From Vallitalea maricola (GTDB lineage: Bacteria; Bacillota; Clostridia; Lachnospirales; Vallitaleaceae), in the NCBI RefSeq assembly GCF_036985595.1, contig NZ_BTPU01000061.1, positions 1 to 64,000 of the forward strand: a DNA stretch of 64,000 bases, read 5' to 3'. The notes beneath the pieces were generated by a model. That model was not told the origin of the DNA. It searched no databases and saw only the letters and a list, made by a program, of their open reading frames with translations. The translations under genes and the position numbers were made by a program. The stretch's first letter is position 1. Each line of letters begins with the position of its first letter. This document shows, in pieces, positions 8,982 through 18,892 of the stretch.

Positions 8982-9782
8982 TTATCCTACTCTAAGCTCT
9001 AATCTCAACTTGTCCGCAATTAGAGCTATAAATTCCGAATTAGTTGGTTTACCTTTACCATGATTTATTGTGTATCCAAATAATTTATCAATGGTATCCA
9101 TCTTACCTCTTCCCCATGCCACTTCTATTGCATGTCTGATAGCCCTCTCAACTCTGCTAGGTGTTGTATTGAATTTCTTTGCTATAGATGGATATAGTAA
9201 TTTAGTTATGGAATTAAGTATGTCCATATCATTAATAGCCATTATTATAGCATCTCTAAGGTATTGATAACCTTTAATGTGTGCTGGAACTCCAATTTCA
9301 TGAATTATATTAGTTACTTCAGCTTCCAGACTTCTTGCTGAATAACCTTTTTCGGTTTCAGAAACAAAATCATTTCTTCTATCACGTTTAATTAACTGCA
9401 TTTTACCTTTTAATTGTCTTATTCTTTTAACTATTGTTTCATTATCAAAAGGTTTCATTATATAATATTCCGCTCCAAGATTAAGTGCACTAGATGTTAT
9501 TTTTTCTTGTCCCACTGCTGTCAACATAATAAACATAGGAACTTTCTTAATGTCCTTATCTTCGTACATTCTCTCTAATACTCCCAGCCCGTCTAGTTGT
9601 GGCATAATAATGTCAAGTAAAACAACATCAGGTTCTTTTTCCTTTATTTGCTTACATGCATCTTCACCATTATTAGCAACTCCAACTACAGTGATATCTT
9701 CTTTTGAGTTTAAATATTCAGATAAAATAGTGCACATTTTAACGCTATCATCCGAAATTAAGACTTTGATTGTATCGCTCAA
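8982..9782 (-). CDS. spo0A: Spo0A, sporulation master regulator
   Basis: The 266-aa protein has the Spo0A length and architecture. A receiver domain covers residues 1-125, with the acidic pocket SDD, the phospho-acceptor Asp in DVVLLDIIMPQLDG and Lys in IMKPF. The sporulation-specific C-terminal domain follows from about 150, with helix-turn-helix and SRVERAIRHAIEVAWGRG. Phosphorylated Spo0A activates entry into sporulation. The start is TTG, preceded by an AAGGGGG-type ribosome binding site. The neighbour spoIVB upstream is the conserved Clostridia arrangement. A 0A box lies in the upstream region, consistent with autoregulation. Confidence 0.98.
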   Translation of the reverse strand: MSDTIKVLISDDSVKMCTILSEYLNSKEDITVVGVANNGEDACKQIKEKEPDVVLLDIIMPQLDGLGVLERMYEDKDIKKVPMFIMLTAVGQEKITSSALNLGAEYYIMKPFDNETIVKRIRQLKGKMQLIKRDRRNDFVSETEKGYSARSLEAEVTNIIHEIGVPAHIKGYQYLRDAIIMAINDMDILNSITKLLYPSIAKKFNTTPSRVERAIRHAIEVAWGRGKMDTIDKLFGYTINHGKGKPTNSEFIALIADKLRLELRVG

Positions 9783-9939
9783 CCTTTTTCCCCCTTCTCT
9801 TCCTTGAAACGATATTACGTTCCATATTATTATCTTATGATATCCTGTTTATTCATTTATATAGAGAATACGTTACCATATGACATGTTATAATTATAAT
9901 ACTATCTATATATTAATTCAATAAATAATATTCGCAAGA

Positions 9940-9946
9940 TTCGACA
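9940..9946 (+). promoter_or_regulatory. spo0A: Candidate Spo0A binding box upstream of spo0A
   Basis: TTCGACA is an exact match to the 0A box (TGTCGAA on the other strand). It lies about 160 bp upstream of the spo0A start, next to a second TTCG half. The site is short, so its support is positional. Confidence 0.45.
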
Positions 9947-9974
9947 TGCACAAGATACATATTCTCTCTATATA

Positions 9975-11258
9975 TTACTCCTCAATTAACATGTTTTCTA
10001 TAAAAACACCATACCCTTTTTTTGAATCTTGGACAAAAACATGAGTGACTGCACCTATTAATTTATTATCTTGAATAATGGGACTTCCACTCATTCCTTG
10101 AATAATTCCATTTGTTGTTTTTATCAAATCTTCATCAACAACTTCAATAATCATACCTTTATTAGATTCATCGCCTAGATAGATCTTTTTAATCAATATC
10201 TCATAATCTTTTAATTTACCGCTAACATCACTTCTAACAAAGGCTTGACCTTCATGTACATCATATCTAAAACCTATTGGTATTATATCATTCTCTAGAA
10301 CTTGGTCTATTCCTTCATTGGATGCTTCTCCAAATATACCGTGAGAGGTATTCTTCTTTATCTCTCCTAAGCGATTTCCTTCACCGCCAACTATAATTCC
10401 AGATATCTCTCCTGGTACTCCATCTTCACCTTTTTTAATTGTTGTAATCATTGTATTAACGACTTCACCAGTCTCAATTTCTATAAGTTGCTTTGTGTCA
10501 ACATCTGTTATACCATGTCCTAATGCCCCGAAAGTTTTTTTATCCAAATCCATATAAGTCATTGTTCCAATTCCTTGAGTATCATCTCGAACCCAAACTC
10601 CGATTTTATATTGATTATTTTCTATGGTTTTAACAGGAGTTATGTTAACTTTTTGATTTTTATCATTTCTTATGACATCTAATTCTATTGGTTCACCTTG
10701 ATTTTTCTTTACAATCTCTATTAATTCTTTTTTTCTTGATATTTGTTCTCCATTTACTGCTTTGATATAATCACCAGTATATAATTTTCCTTTTGCTGGA
10801 TTATACTTTTTTCCGTCTTCACCATATACCAAACCAGTTCCAAGTACTAAAATTCCATCTGTATATACTGTAACACCTATGGTTTTACCTACTGGAACAA
10901 CCCTTTTTTTATCTATTACATCAACTTTTACTGTTTTTATAGGCAATATACCAAATAATTTTAGTTCTACATCAATAACACCTGTTTTTTTAGGTTTAAT
11001 TGTAAAAGATTTTTGTAGATTGAGTACAAGATTATCTTTGACAGGTTCCTGATTAACCATAACAACGCCTTCTAGGTTTCCATTTATTTTTGCGTCTAAT
11101 GGAACATTAAATAGGAAGTCTCGTTCTTCGTTAACTAAAATTTTGATTTCACCTGGTAAATACCTGCTTATAAGTACATCTGATCCAACATTAATTACTA
11201 AAATGACTAATAGACTAAAAAATAGAAAAATTCTAAATCTGTATCCTTTACTTCTCAT
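9975..11258 (-). CDS. spoIVB: SpoIVB serine peptidase (S55)
   Basis: The 427-aa protein has an N-terminal membrane anchor (residues 8-26), a PDZ domain at about 125-215 and an S55 peptidase domain. The catalytic histidine is in GALGHGITDVDT (about 247) and the serine in GMSGSPII (about 390). In sporulation SpoIVB is secreted from the forespore into the intermembrane space, where it cleaves SpoIVFA so that pro-sigma-K can be processed. It lies between recN and spo0A as in most Firmicutes. It is intact here although sigK appears broken at 50.8 kb. Confidence 0.95.
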   Translation of the reverse strand: MRSKGYRFRIFLFFSLLVILVINVGSDVLISRYLPGEIKILVNEERDFLFNVPLDAKINGNLEGVVMVNQEPVKDNLVLNLQKSFTIKPKKTGVIDVELKLFGILPIKTVKVDVIDKKRVVPVGKTIGVTVYTDGILVLGTGLVYGEDGKKYNPAKGKLYTGDYIKAVNGEQISRKKELIEIVKKNQGEPIELDVIRNDKNQKVNITPVKTIENNQYKIGVWVRDDTQGIGTMTYMDLDKKTFGALGHGITDVDTKQLIEIETGEVVNTMITTIKKGEDGVPGEISGIIVGGEGNRLGEIKKNTSHGIFGEASNEGIDQVLENDIIPIGFRYDVHEGQAFVRSDVSGKLKDYEILIKKIYLGDESNKGMIIEVVDEDLIKTTNGIIQGMSGSPIIQDNKLIGAVTHVFVQDSKKGYGVFIENMLIEE

Positions 11259-11464
11259 TATTTCACATCCTATTTACTATTCTTTGGGGATTTTAATACT
11301 TCTCATTATTTGTGTACTATTAAAATTCCCTTACGCAAATTTTATTATGCTAGTAAATAGAATCAATATATGAAATTATTGACTATACAAATAAACCAGA
11401 ATTTCTCTATCATAATAATCTTTCTTTATACAAATATGCTGTAATAACGAATAAATATGAAAAA

Positions 11465-11487
11465 ATCAAGAATTAGATTCTTGATTA
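11465..11487 (-). terminator. recN: Terminator after recN
   Basis: ATCAAGAAT (11466-11474) pairs with ATTCTTGAT (11478-11486), and six A residues on the plus strand give a T-run in the minus-strand RNA. The rest of the recN-spoIVB interval is plain AT-rich sequence. Confidence 0.65.
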
Positions 11488-11548
11488 GGTTATGTATAAT
11501 TATGAGTTTTTATTTATTATGTAAGTTGAACTAAACCTTTTAAACTTT

Positions 11549-13246
11549 TTATTGAATTTTTTTAACTTTTTCTGCGTAGTCCTTCATTTCTTTTGCATTT
11601 GCAATAACAGCATCAGTTATTTTTATACCGCCAAGCAGTCTTGCTAATTCATTGATAGAGCTTTCTTTATCTAATTTATTTATTAAAGTATGTGTAACAT
11701 TATCTTTAACTTTCTTCTGAATAATAAAGTGAGCATCTCCCATAGCAGCTATTTGAGCCAAATGGGTTATACAGATGACTTGATGTTCTTTTGAAATCTG
11801 AACAAGCTTTTCTGCAACCAGCCCTGCAGTTTTTCCACTAATACCAGTATCAATTTCATCAAAAATTAATGATTCAATATCGTCACTACCAGCTAGAACT
11901 GATTTGATAGCCAGCATAATTCTTGACAACTCTCCTCCTGATGCTACTTTACTAAGTGATTTCAATGGTTCTCCCACATTAGTTGAGATTAAAAACTCAA
12001 TTTCATCCCATCCATTAGAATTAAATTTGTTAGCTCTGTTGACATCTATAATAAAATTAGTGTTCAACAGATTAATGTGCCTTAATACATTTACAATCAG
12101 TTTACTGATATGTTTAGCTTTTTCTTTTCTAATTCTAGTTAAGTCACCACAATAAACTTCAATTTCATTTTTTAGTTTAATTATTTCTTTATTTATTTGA
12201 TTCAAATGTTCTTCATGATTGATTAATTCTTCTAGATATTTTTCTTTTTCTTCTTTATATTTTAATATCTCATCTATAGTATCTCCATATTTCATTTTTA
12301 AATTATTAATTAAATCGATTCTATCTTCAATCTCAAAATATCTTGATTCATCTAGCTCAAAACTACTTATATAGTCGTTTATATCTCTATTAAAATCACT
12401 TAACATAATCTCAATGTTTGAGATCTGTTCTTCCATGTTCATTATATTTTTATCTAGTGTTTTTATTCCAGACAGCAACCTTACAGATTGCCCAATTTGG
12501 TCTATTGCACCAGTCATGTTGGTACTGTCTCCATTAACATAAGTATGTATTTCTGACATGGACTTAATAATCTTTTTACCATTTGAGAGTAAAGTGTATT
12601 CTTCCTTGAGTTTCTCATCTTCACCAATTATCAGATTAGCTGATGTTATCTCATTTATTTCATATTCCAAAAAAGATATTTCTTTTTTTCTAGTGTGTTC
12701 ATCAAGCATGAAATGATCAATCTTACTACTTAGTTCCATGTAATAAGCATACTTTTCCCTGAGTTTTTCTTTTAATCCTAATACATTGACACCACAAAAA
12801 GTATCTAGTAAGGAAAGATAATTCTTTTTATTCAGTAAAGATTGATGTTCATGTTGACCATGTATATCAATTAGCTTAGTAGAAATATCCTTTACTATGG
12901 ATGTAGTAACAACTTGTCCATTCATTCTAAAGACACTTCTACCATTAATATTTATTTTCCTTGTTATTAGGAGTTCTTTGTTATTATCCATATTAATATC
13001 GTATTCATGTAATTTGCTTAAAACAACATTATTATCAACATAGAACAGAAGTTCAATTAATGCGCTATCGCAACCTGTCCTTATCATATCCTTACTGACT
13101 TTACCACCAAGAACAGCATTAATAGAACCAATAATAATGGATTTCCCTGCTCCTGTTTCACCAGTTAATATATTTAGGTTATCATCAAAATCTACGTTGA
13201 TTTCATCAATTAACGCATAATTTTTTACATGAAGGTGTATTAACAT
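11549..13246 (-). CDS. recN: DNA repair protein RecN
   Basis: The 565-aa SMC-like ATPase has a Walker A motif GETGAGKS at about residue 30 and the QHEHQSLL stretch near 135. A long coiled-coil middle spans about 160-380, and the C-terminal half carries the ABC signature SGGELSR and Walker B LIFDEIDTGISG. RecN holds broken DNA ends together during double-strand break repair. It is the expected length and sits in the standard argR-recN-spoIVB order, about 50 bp after argR. Confidence 0.97.
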   Translation of the reverse strand: MLIHLHVKNYALIDEINVDFDDNLNILTGETGAGKSIIIGSINAVLGGKVSKDMIRTGCDSALIELLFYVDNNVVLSKLHEYDINMDNNKELLITRKININGRSVFRMNGQVVTTSIVKDISTKLIDIHGQHEHQSLLNKKNYLSLLDTFCGVNVLGLKEKLREKYAYYMELSSKIDHFMLDEHTRKKEISFLEYEINEITSANLIIGEDEKLKEEYTLLSNGKKIIKSMSEIHTYVNGDSTNMTGAIDQIGQSVRLLSGIKTLDKNIMNMEEQISNIEIMLSDFNRDINDYISSFELDESRYFEIEDRIDLINNLKMKYGDTIDEILKYKEEKEKYLEELINHEEHLNQINKEIIKLKNEIEVYCGDLTRIRKEKAKHISKLIVNVLRHINLLNTNFIIDVNRANKFNSNGWDEIEFLISTNVGEPLKSLSKVASGGELSRIMLAIKSVLAGSDDIESLIFDEIDTGISGKTAGLVAEKLVQISKEHQVICITHLAQIAAMGDAHFIIQKKVKDNVTHTLINKLDKESSINELARLLGGIKITDAVIANAKEMKDYAEKVKKIQ

Positions 13247-13299
13247 ATTAATTTCCTCCTACTTAATAGAAAGTATAATAGTATCTCATCAAATTGAAT

Positions 13300-13758
13300 C
13301 TATAAATTATTATTGACCAATTTGTTCATTTTTTCCATAATTCTAATGGCATCGTTTTCTGTTCTTACTGCACAGAAAATAGTATCATCACCAGCTATAC
13401 ACCCCACTATATCATCAAAATTAAGTGCATCAATAGCAGCAGCTACAGCCATAGCCATACCAACTAATGTCTTCAAAACAATAATGTTACCTGCACGGTC
13501 CATAGATGAAAAACCATCTTTGAATACTCTTATAAATTTTTCATTTAATTTGGTTTCTTTATTTTTTAATACAACGTATTTCTGTTTTCCGTCTGATGTA
13601 GCAATCTTAGTCAACCTTAATTCTCTGATATCTCTTGATATAGTTGCTTGAGTTACTATAAACCCTTCCTCGATAAGTCTACTTGCTAAATCTTCCTGAG
13701 TCTCAATATCATAGTGATTAATTAATTGAAGAATCTTAGTTTGGCGTTCAATTTTCAT
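13300..13758 (-). CDS. argR: Arginine repressor ArgR
   Basis: The 152-aa protein has an N-terminal winged helix with QATISRDIRELRLTKI and a C-terminal hexamerisation and arginine-binding domain containing GCIAGDDTIFCAV, whose GDD/GDDT motif binds L-arginine. It represses arginine synthesis and can activate catabolism. No arg genes lie in the window. The nadK-argR-recN order is conserved in Firmicutes. Confidence 0.96.
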   Translation of the reverse strand: MKIERQTKILQLINHYDIETQEDLASRLIEEGFIVTQATISRDIRELRLTKIATSDGKQKYVVLKNKETKLNEKFIRVFKDGFSSMDRAGNIIVLKTLVGMAMAVAAAIDALNFDDIVGCIAGDDTIFCAVRTENDAIRIMEKMNKLVNNNL

Positions 13759-13837
13759 CCATTTTCCTCCTAGTTTATTAATAATTAGGAATACCTTCCC
13801 TATAAATATAAGATGAATCTATAATAGCTGTCTAAAG

Positions 13838-14701
13838 TTAGCAATTACCTAATTTCTTTCTTAGAAGCGTATAAAATCCATTTTTATTACATGTAATTAG
13901 TTTAGCACTTTTATAAGAGTTAGATATTATAATTTTATCTTTTTGGTCTATGTTAATACTCTCTTGACCATCAATAGTAATCATAATATCGTCATTCCAA
14001 CTCTTTCTGTTATTTTCTAGTGAAATATTAACTACATCGTTTTTTGAAAGTACAATACTTCTAGACATCAATGTATGAGGACATATAGGAGTTATAACCA
14101 TCATCTCATTCTTAGGGTCCAATATAGGACCTCCAGCAGACAAATTATATGCTGTAGAACCTGTAGGTGTGGAAACTATTATACCGTCTGCAGAATAATT
14201 GTTAACATGTCCATCATTAACATAAATACTGTATTTCATCATTCTAGATATAGACGTTCTAGCTATTACAATGTCATTTAATGCAACCCCTATTAAATCT
14301 TCTTTATCATTAATTAATTTTTTTACATCCAACATCATTCTTCTTTGGACATAATAATCACCTTTAATGATCTTTGATAAAGTACTCAATGCATCTTTTT
14401 TTTCTACCTCAGCTAGAAAACCTAGATTACCTAGATTAACGCCAAGTATAGGCAAATCATATTTTAGCAGATTTCTTGCTGCATTAAGAATCGTTCCGTC
14501 TCCTCCTAATACAATAGCACAATCAGCATTATTATACATATCACTTTCTGGGCAGCTATATTGCTGCTTATTGATATAATTAGCTATTTGTGCTGGCAAA
14601 CATATTTTACAGTCATTTTTTTCTAACCAATCAACAATTAACTTTGTTGTTTCTAGTTTTTTATCCTTCGTTAGATTAGGTATTATTACAAATTTATTCA
14701 T
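13838..14701 (-). CDS. nadK: NAD kinase
   Basis: The 287-aa protein contains the catalytic GGDGTIL motif near residue 65, NLGNLGFLAEV and the substrate loop TPTGSTAYNLSAGGPI. It phosphorylates NAD to NADP in the cytosol. Length and neighbours (tlyA upstream, argR downstream) are typical. Confidence 0.97.
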   Translation of the reverse strand: MNKFVIIPNLTKDKKLETTKLIVDWLEKNDCKICLPAQIANYINKQQYSCPESDMYNNADCAIVLGGDGTILNAARNLLKYDLPILGVNLGNLGFLAEVEKKDALSTLSKIIKGDYYVQRRMMLDVKKLINDKEDLIGVALNDIVIARTSISRMMKYSIYVNDGHVNNYSADGIIVSTPTGSTAYNLSAGGPILDPKNEMMVITPICPHTLMSRSIVLSKNDVVNISLENNRKSWNDDIMITIDGQESINIDQKDKIIISNSYKSAKLITCNKNGFYTLLRKKLGNC

Positions 14702-14793
14702 AAAACCATCCTTCTATAATTCAGGAAATACTTATTTTACAGAATTCTATTAGAATCTCATATTCATTTCCTAAATAATGGCACATTTATATT

Positions 14794-15618
14794 TTATAAT
14801 TTTTCGTGAGCTTTATCAACTACTGTTTTTACAATACCCATAATTTCTTCATCATCCATTGTTGATTGCCCTTCAGTAGTCAGGTAAAGCAAATACTCTA
14901 TATTTCCTTCTGGACCTTTTATTGGTGAAAAACTTAAATCTTTTATGGAGAAATCTATTGACAAAACATATTTCATAATCTTCATAATAACTTCTTCGTG
15001 AACAGCTCTATCTCTTACAACACCTTTTTTTCCAACTTTCTCTCTTCCAGCTTCAAATTGTGGTTTTATAAGACAAACCATCTCACTATTTTCACTCATC
15101 AATTTTTTAACAGGTTCCAATACCTTGGTTAAAGATATAAAAGAAACATCTATGGAGACAAAATCAACTTCATCATCCAACATATCTTTTGTAACATAAC
15201 GAACATTGGTTTTTTCCATACATACAACCCGTTCATCCTGTCTTAATTTCCAAGCAAATTGTCCATATCCAACATCAATGGAATATACTTTCTTAGCACC
15301 ACTTTGAAGCATACAATCAGTGAAACCACCTGTCGAAGCTCCTACATCAGCACATATTTTGTTTTCGAGTTTCAATCCAAATTCTTTTACAGCTTTATCT
15401 AATTTCAATCCTCCACGGCTTACATATGGATTAGGGTTCTTCTTTACAATTATTTCTGACTTAATATCAAATTTGGTACCTGGTTTATCTTCCCTTTCCC
15501 CACCTACAAAAACATTTCCAGTCATAATAATTGATTTTGCTTTTTCTCTTGAATCAGCAAGACCCCTATTGAATAGTAATATATCAAGTCTTTCTTTTTG
15601 TACCATAACTATATACAT
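14794..15618 (-). CDS. tlyA: TlyA-type rRNA (cytidine-2'-O)-methyltransferase
   Basis: The 274-aa protein begins with an S4 RNA-binding domain (ERLDILLFNRGLADSREKAK) and continues into a Rossmann methyltransferase. The SAM-binding motif is DVGASTGGFTDC, followed by IDVGYGQ, and the FtsJ-like SIDVSFISL stretch comes after. Family members methylate 16S or 23S rRNA or carry related activity. The ATG at 15606 (MVQKERLD) is an alternative start closer to the family norm, because the GGAAGG site almost touches the first ATG. It lies about 35 bp after dxs, in the isoprenoid operon as in other Firmicutes. Confidence 0.92.
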   Translation of the reverse strand: MYIVMVQKERLDILLFNRGLADSREKAKSIIMTGNVFVGGEREDKPGTKFDIKSEIIVKKNPNPYVSRGGLKLDKAVKEFGLKLENKICADVGASTGGFTDCMLQSGAKKVYSIDVGYGQFAWKLRQDERVVCMEKTNVRYVTKDMLDDEVDFVSIDVSFISLTKVLEPVKKLMSENSEMVCLIKPQFEAGREKVGKKGVVRDRAVHEEVIMKIMKYVLSIDFSIKDLSFSPIKGPEGNIEYLLYLTTEGQSTMDDEEIMGIVKTVVDKAHEKL

Positions 15619-15653
15619 TCCTTCCGTTAAAGCAAATTCTTAGTGTATATATT

Positions 15654-17537
15654 TTACTTATTCACGTATGTCATAATCCTATTATATATACTTTCTTCAT
15701 CTAACTTACATAATTTTATTAATTCATCTCTTTTACCATGTTGTATAAAATCATCTTCTATACCTATACATACAACTTTTGCATTAACTTGGGTATCAGA
15801 TACAAATTTTACAACATTATTCCCATATCCACCAGAAATAACATTTTCCTCAATAGTGAATATATAATCATGGCTATTTGCAATCTCTTCAATTAATTCT
15901 TTATCAATAGGCTTAACAAATCTAGCATTAATCAGTGTACACAGAATATCATTCTCTTCTAGCATAGCAGAAACGTTATATGCTGTCTGTGTCAAGGTTC
16001 CAACACCGATAATAGCTATCTTACTGCCTCTTTTAATAATCTCACTTTTTCCATAAGTTATTTCTTCATTATATTCTTTTAATTCATTTGAAGCTTTACC
16101 CTTAGGATATCTTATGGCTATAGGTGCTTCATAGTCTACAGCAAATTTAATCATAGATTGTAATTCACTTTTATTTTTTGGAGCCATTACTGTCATATTG
16201 GGCATATGGCTCAAAAATGATATGTCAAATATACCTTGATGGGTTTCACCATCCTCACCTACCAAACCTGCTCTATCAATTGCAAATACTACTGGTAGGC
16301 GCTGCATACAGACATCGTGTATAATCTGATCATAAGCTCTCTGTAAGAATGATGAGTATAAAGCTACTACAGGTTTAATGCCACTAGCTGCAAGTCCGGC
16401 TGCATAAGTTACTGCATGTTGTTCAGCTATCCCAACATCAATGAATTTATCAGGATATTTTCTTGCGAATTTATCAAGCCCTGTACCTTCTGGCATCGCA
16501 GCTGATATTGCTACTAAACCTTTCTTATTATTATCTGCTATATCAATAAGTGTATCACCAAGTACTTTTGAATACGTGTCTGTAGAAGGTATATTCTTAG
16601 GTCTGCCATTTTTTATATAGAATGGTTTAGTTCCATGATATTTGGTAGGATTCAGTTCTGCCGGTTTATATCCCTTACCTTTTATTGTGTTAACATGTAT
16701 GAGTACTGGCTCATTTAGTCTTTTAGCTTGATTGAGTGTTTTTATTAATGCAGATATGTTATGTCCATCTATTGGACCTAGATAAGTAAATCCTAATTCT
16801 TCAAATAGCATTCCAGGTATGACCAACTGTTTGATACCAGATTTGACATCTCTTATGACCTTAACAACTTCCTTACCTATTCTAGGAATTTTAGTAAGTG
16901 CTTTTTCAACTTCTTCTTTCATTTCTTTATATACTGTATCTGTTCTTATTGTATCTAAATAAGATGATAACCCACCTACGTTTCTGGATATAGACATTTG
17001 ATTATCATTTAGTATCACAATAAAATTAGAATCTAGCCTTCCAGCATTATTTAATGCTTCAAAAGCCATTCCACCTGTCATAGATCCATCACCTATTATA
17101 GGTACCACATAATTATTTTCATTCAACAATTCTCTAGCTTTTGCGAAACCAAGGGCAGCTGATATAGATGTTGAGCTATGCCCTGTTTCAAATATATCAT
17201 GTTCGCTTTCTGCTCTTTTTGGGAATCCACTTAATCCTTGAAATTTTCTAACAGTCTTAATCTCTTCTTTTCTACCAGTAATCATCTTATGGATATAAGT
17301 CTGATGTCCTACATCCCATATCAATTTATCGTATGGTGAATTAAAGCAATAATGAAGTGCTAATGTTAACTCTACAACTCCTAAATTCGAACTTAAATGT
17401 CCGCCAGTATTACTTACTACTTTTATCAGATATTCTCTGAGTTCTTTTGCTAGTGTGTTCAATTGGTCTATTTCTAAAGCTTTAATATCACTAGGGCTAC
17501 TAATCCCATCTAATATTTCGTTCACTATTTTCAACAC
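15654..17537 (-). CDS. dxs: 1-deoxy-D-xylulose-5-phosphate synthase
   Basis: The 627-aa protein has the thiamine diphosphate site GDGSMTGGMAFEALN, the conserved GHQTYIHKM histidine region and the transketolase-type domains (GIAEQHAVTYAAGLA, DRAGLVGEDGETHQG). It joins pyruvate and glyceraldehyde 3-phosphate to start the MEP pathway of isoprenoid synthesis. It sits 17 bp after oapA and downstream of ispA and the OLE RNA, so one transcript probably carries both enzymes of the pathway and the RNA. Confidence 0.98.
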   Translation of the reverse strand: MLKIVNEILDGISSPSDIKALEIDQLNTLAKELREYLIKVVSNTGGHLSSNLGVVELTLALHYCFNSPYDKLIWDVGHQTYIHKMITGRKEEIKTVRKFQGLSGFPKRAESEHDIFETGHSSTSISAALGFAKARELLNENNYVVPIIGDGSMTGGMAFEALNNAGRLDSNFIVILNDNQMSISRNVGGLSSYLDTIRTDTVYKEMKEEVEKALTKIPRIGKEVVKVIRDVKSGIKQLVIPGMLFEELGFTYLGPIDGHNISALIKTLNQAKRLNEPVLIHVNTIKGKGYKPAELNPTKYHGTKPFYIKNGRPKNIPSTDTYSKVLGDTLIDIADNNKKGLVAISAAMPEGTGLDKFARKYPDKFIDVGIAEQHAVTYAAGLAASGIKPVVALYSSFLQRAYDQIIHDVCMQRLPVVFAIDRAGLVGEDGETHQGIFDISFLSHMPNMTVMAPKNKSELQSMIKFAVDYEAPIAIRYPKGKASNELKEYNEEITYGKSEIIKRGSKIAIIGVGTLTQTAYNVSAMLEENDILCTLINARFVKPIDKELIEEIANSHDYIFTIEENVISGGYGNNVVKFVSDTQVNAKVVCIGIEDDFIQHGKRDELIKLCKLDEESIYNRIMTYVNK

Positions 17538-17554
17538 CTTTACTTATCTTTAAT

Positions 17555-18136
17555 TTATTTGTTTTTGTTTTGCTTCCTGAACAGGCTATAAATTACACCT
17601 AATTTATAAACTATCAAGTTAGAGTGCCTTAGTGCAATTTCTTTACCTATAGCTTTACCCCCTACTGTAATAGCAGCAATCACCCCAGTAAGAAGTACAT
17701 TAATGATAGTATCTTGTATGGAAAATTTAGCTACTAATTTGAGAACAATGACTCCAGTAGCGAGTCCTGATATAATACCAGATATATCTCCAATTACATC
17801 ATTAAAGAAATTAGCTACAGCTCCAGCATTCCTAATAATAGTTATACTTTCTTTAGAACCTCTTACCTTACTCGCAGCCATTGAATGAAACGGTGTTTCT
17901 TCCGCTGCAGTAACCGCAATACCTAGCAAATCAAAAAATATACCTAACAATACTATTATTAATACAATAAAAATAGCACCGTATAGGCTTACATTGTCCA
18001 TAAGTACTAGTGCAATATATCCAAGTAGTATGGCTGTTATTAACGTAATGACTGTTATTATTCCAATCCAAAAAGTATTTATTTTTTTATGTGTATATAA
18101 ACTCCTAAACTTTACTTTAGTTTTATTTTTACTCAA
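17555..18136 (-). CDS. oapA: OapA, OLE RNA-associated membrane protein
   Basis: The 193-aa protein is a DUF21/CNNM-like membrane protein without CBS domains, with about four hydrophobic helices (residues 22-45, 52-75, 120-140, 145-165). It has an AAEETPFHSMAASKVRGSKESI segment typical of the family. In Bacillus halodurans OapA binds the OLE RNA and places it at the membrane. Its gene lies between the OLE RNA and dxs, exactly as here. Translation starts at TTG behind a GAGGT site. The name rests on family resemblance plus this context. Confidence 0.85.
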   Translation of the reverse strand: MSKNKTKVKFRSLYTHKKINTFWIGIITVITLITAILLGYIALVLMDNVSLYGAIFIVLIIVLLGIFFDLLGIAVTAAEETPFHSMAASKVRGSKESITIIRNAGAVANFFNDVIGDISGIISGLATGVIVLKLVAKFSIQDTIINVLLTGVIAAITVGGKAIGKEIALRHSNLIVYKLGVIYSLFRKQNKNK

Positions 18137-18204
18137 ATTATTATACCTCGATTTTTCTTATGAAATATTTTATTATGTAATTTAGTATTAACATGAATTA
18201 ATAC

Positions 18205-18800
18205 TAAAGATAGCAAATTTAGTAAATTTTGCGGCTTATAGTCCAGCAGGTTTTCCCGAATTAATACTTTTTTGTCGCCAAAAAAGTGGTTCCCCATTAA
18301 ATTAATTCCTACTATGTCACCATAAGTAGCGCTAGATCACCTTACAACCACACTGTAATCCTAAATAAGCTTCAAAAAATGAACAGCCTAGGAGTTTTCC
18401 TCAGTGATACCATTTAATCCCTAGCCTCTTTAGCGAAAAAAAGTTTCAAGTAACAATATCTGCTTCACTTTTGGCCAAAAGTTTTGCTCTTAAATTACTA
18501 TTCCCTTTATTTCACGCAAGGCAGGCTACTCTGTCCACAGCTTTCGCCGCATGACAGGTTTACTCCCGCGCCGTAGATAACTGTATCTAACAGTTTCCAC
18601 ATACGCAGGTCTCCACGACAAAAGGGTCCACGCCCACATGCCATTGTGGATCGCCCTTATGTCTTAACTCCCAGCATAAGCCCGCGACTGGGCGTCACCA
18701 GCCAACACCAGGAACTTCATCGATATGCCCTTTTACGGATTTTTAGGCCCGTCTTCGAGATTAATGGTACCAACTAGGATACTGCATCTTTAGTATATCC
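18205..18800 (-). ncRNA. ole: OLE RNA (ornate, large, extremophilic)
   Basis: About 600 bases without a reading frame separate the PAP2-like gene from oapA. The stretch is far richer in G and C than its surroundings and full of short inverted repeats, for example GATCCAC with GTGGACC, and CCACA with TGTGG. The size, the place between ispA and oapA-dxs on the same strand, and the adjacent OapA gene all fit OLE RNA, one of the largest structured bacterial RNAs, found mainly in anaerobic and extremophilic Firmicutes. The ends are approximate. A perfect 11-bp hairpin at 18181-18208 lies just past the predicted 3' end. Confidence 0.85.
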
Positions 18801-18892
18801 AATAATATATCATATTTAAAAATAAATCAAGTATCATTAATTAACAAATTTACAAATCTATATATTTATTTTAACATTTATTACCATTAAAA

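Noticed and set aside
18205..18800. Group II intron, tmRNA or RNase P RNA as explanation of the structured gap
   Set aside because: No intron-encoded reverse transcriptase or tmRNA tag frame was seen, and the gene neighbourhood is specific to OLE RNA.
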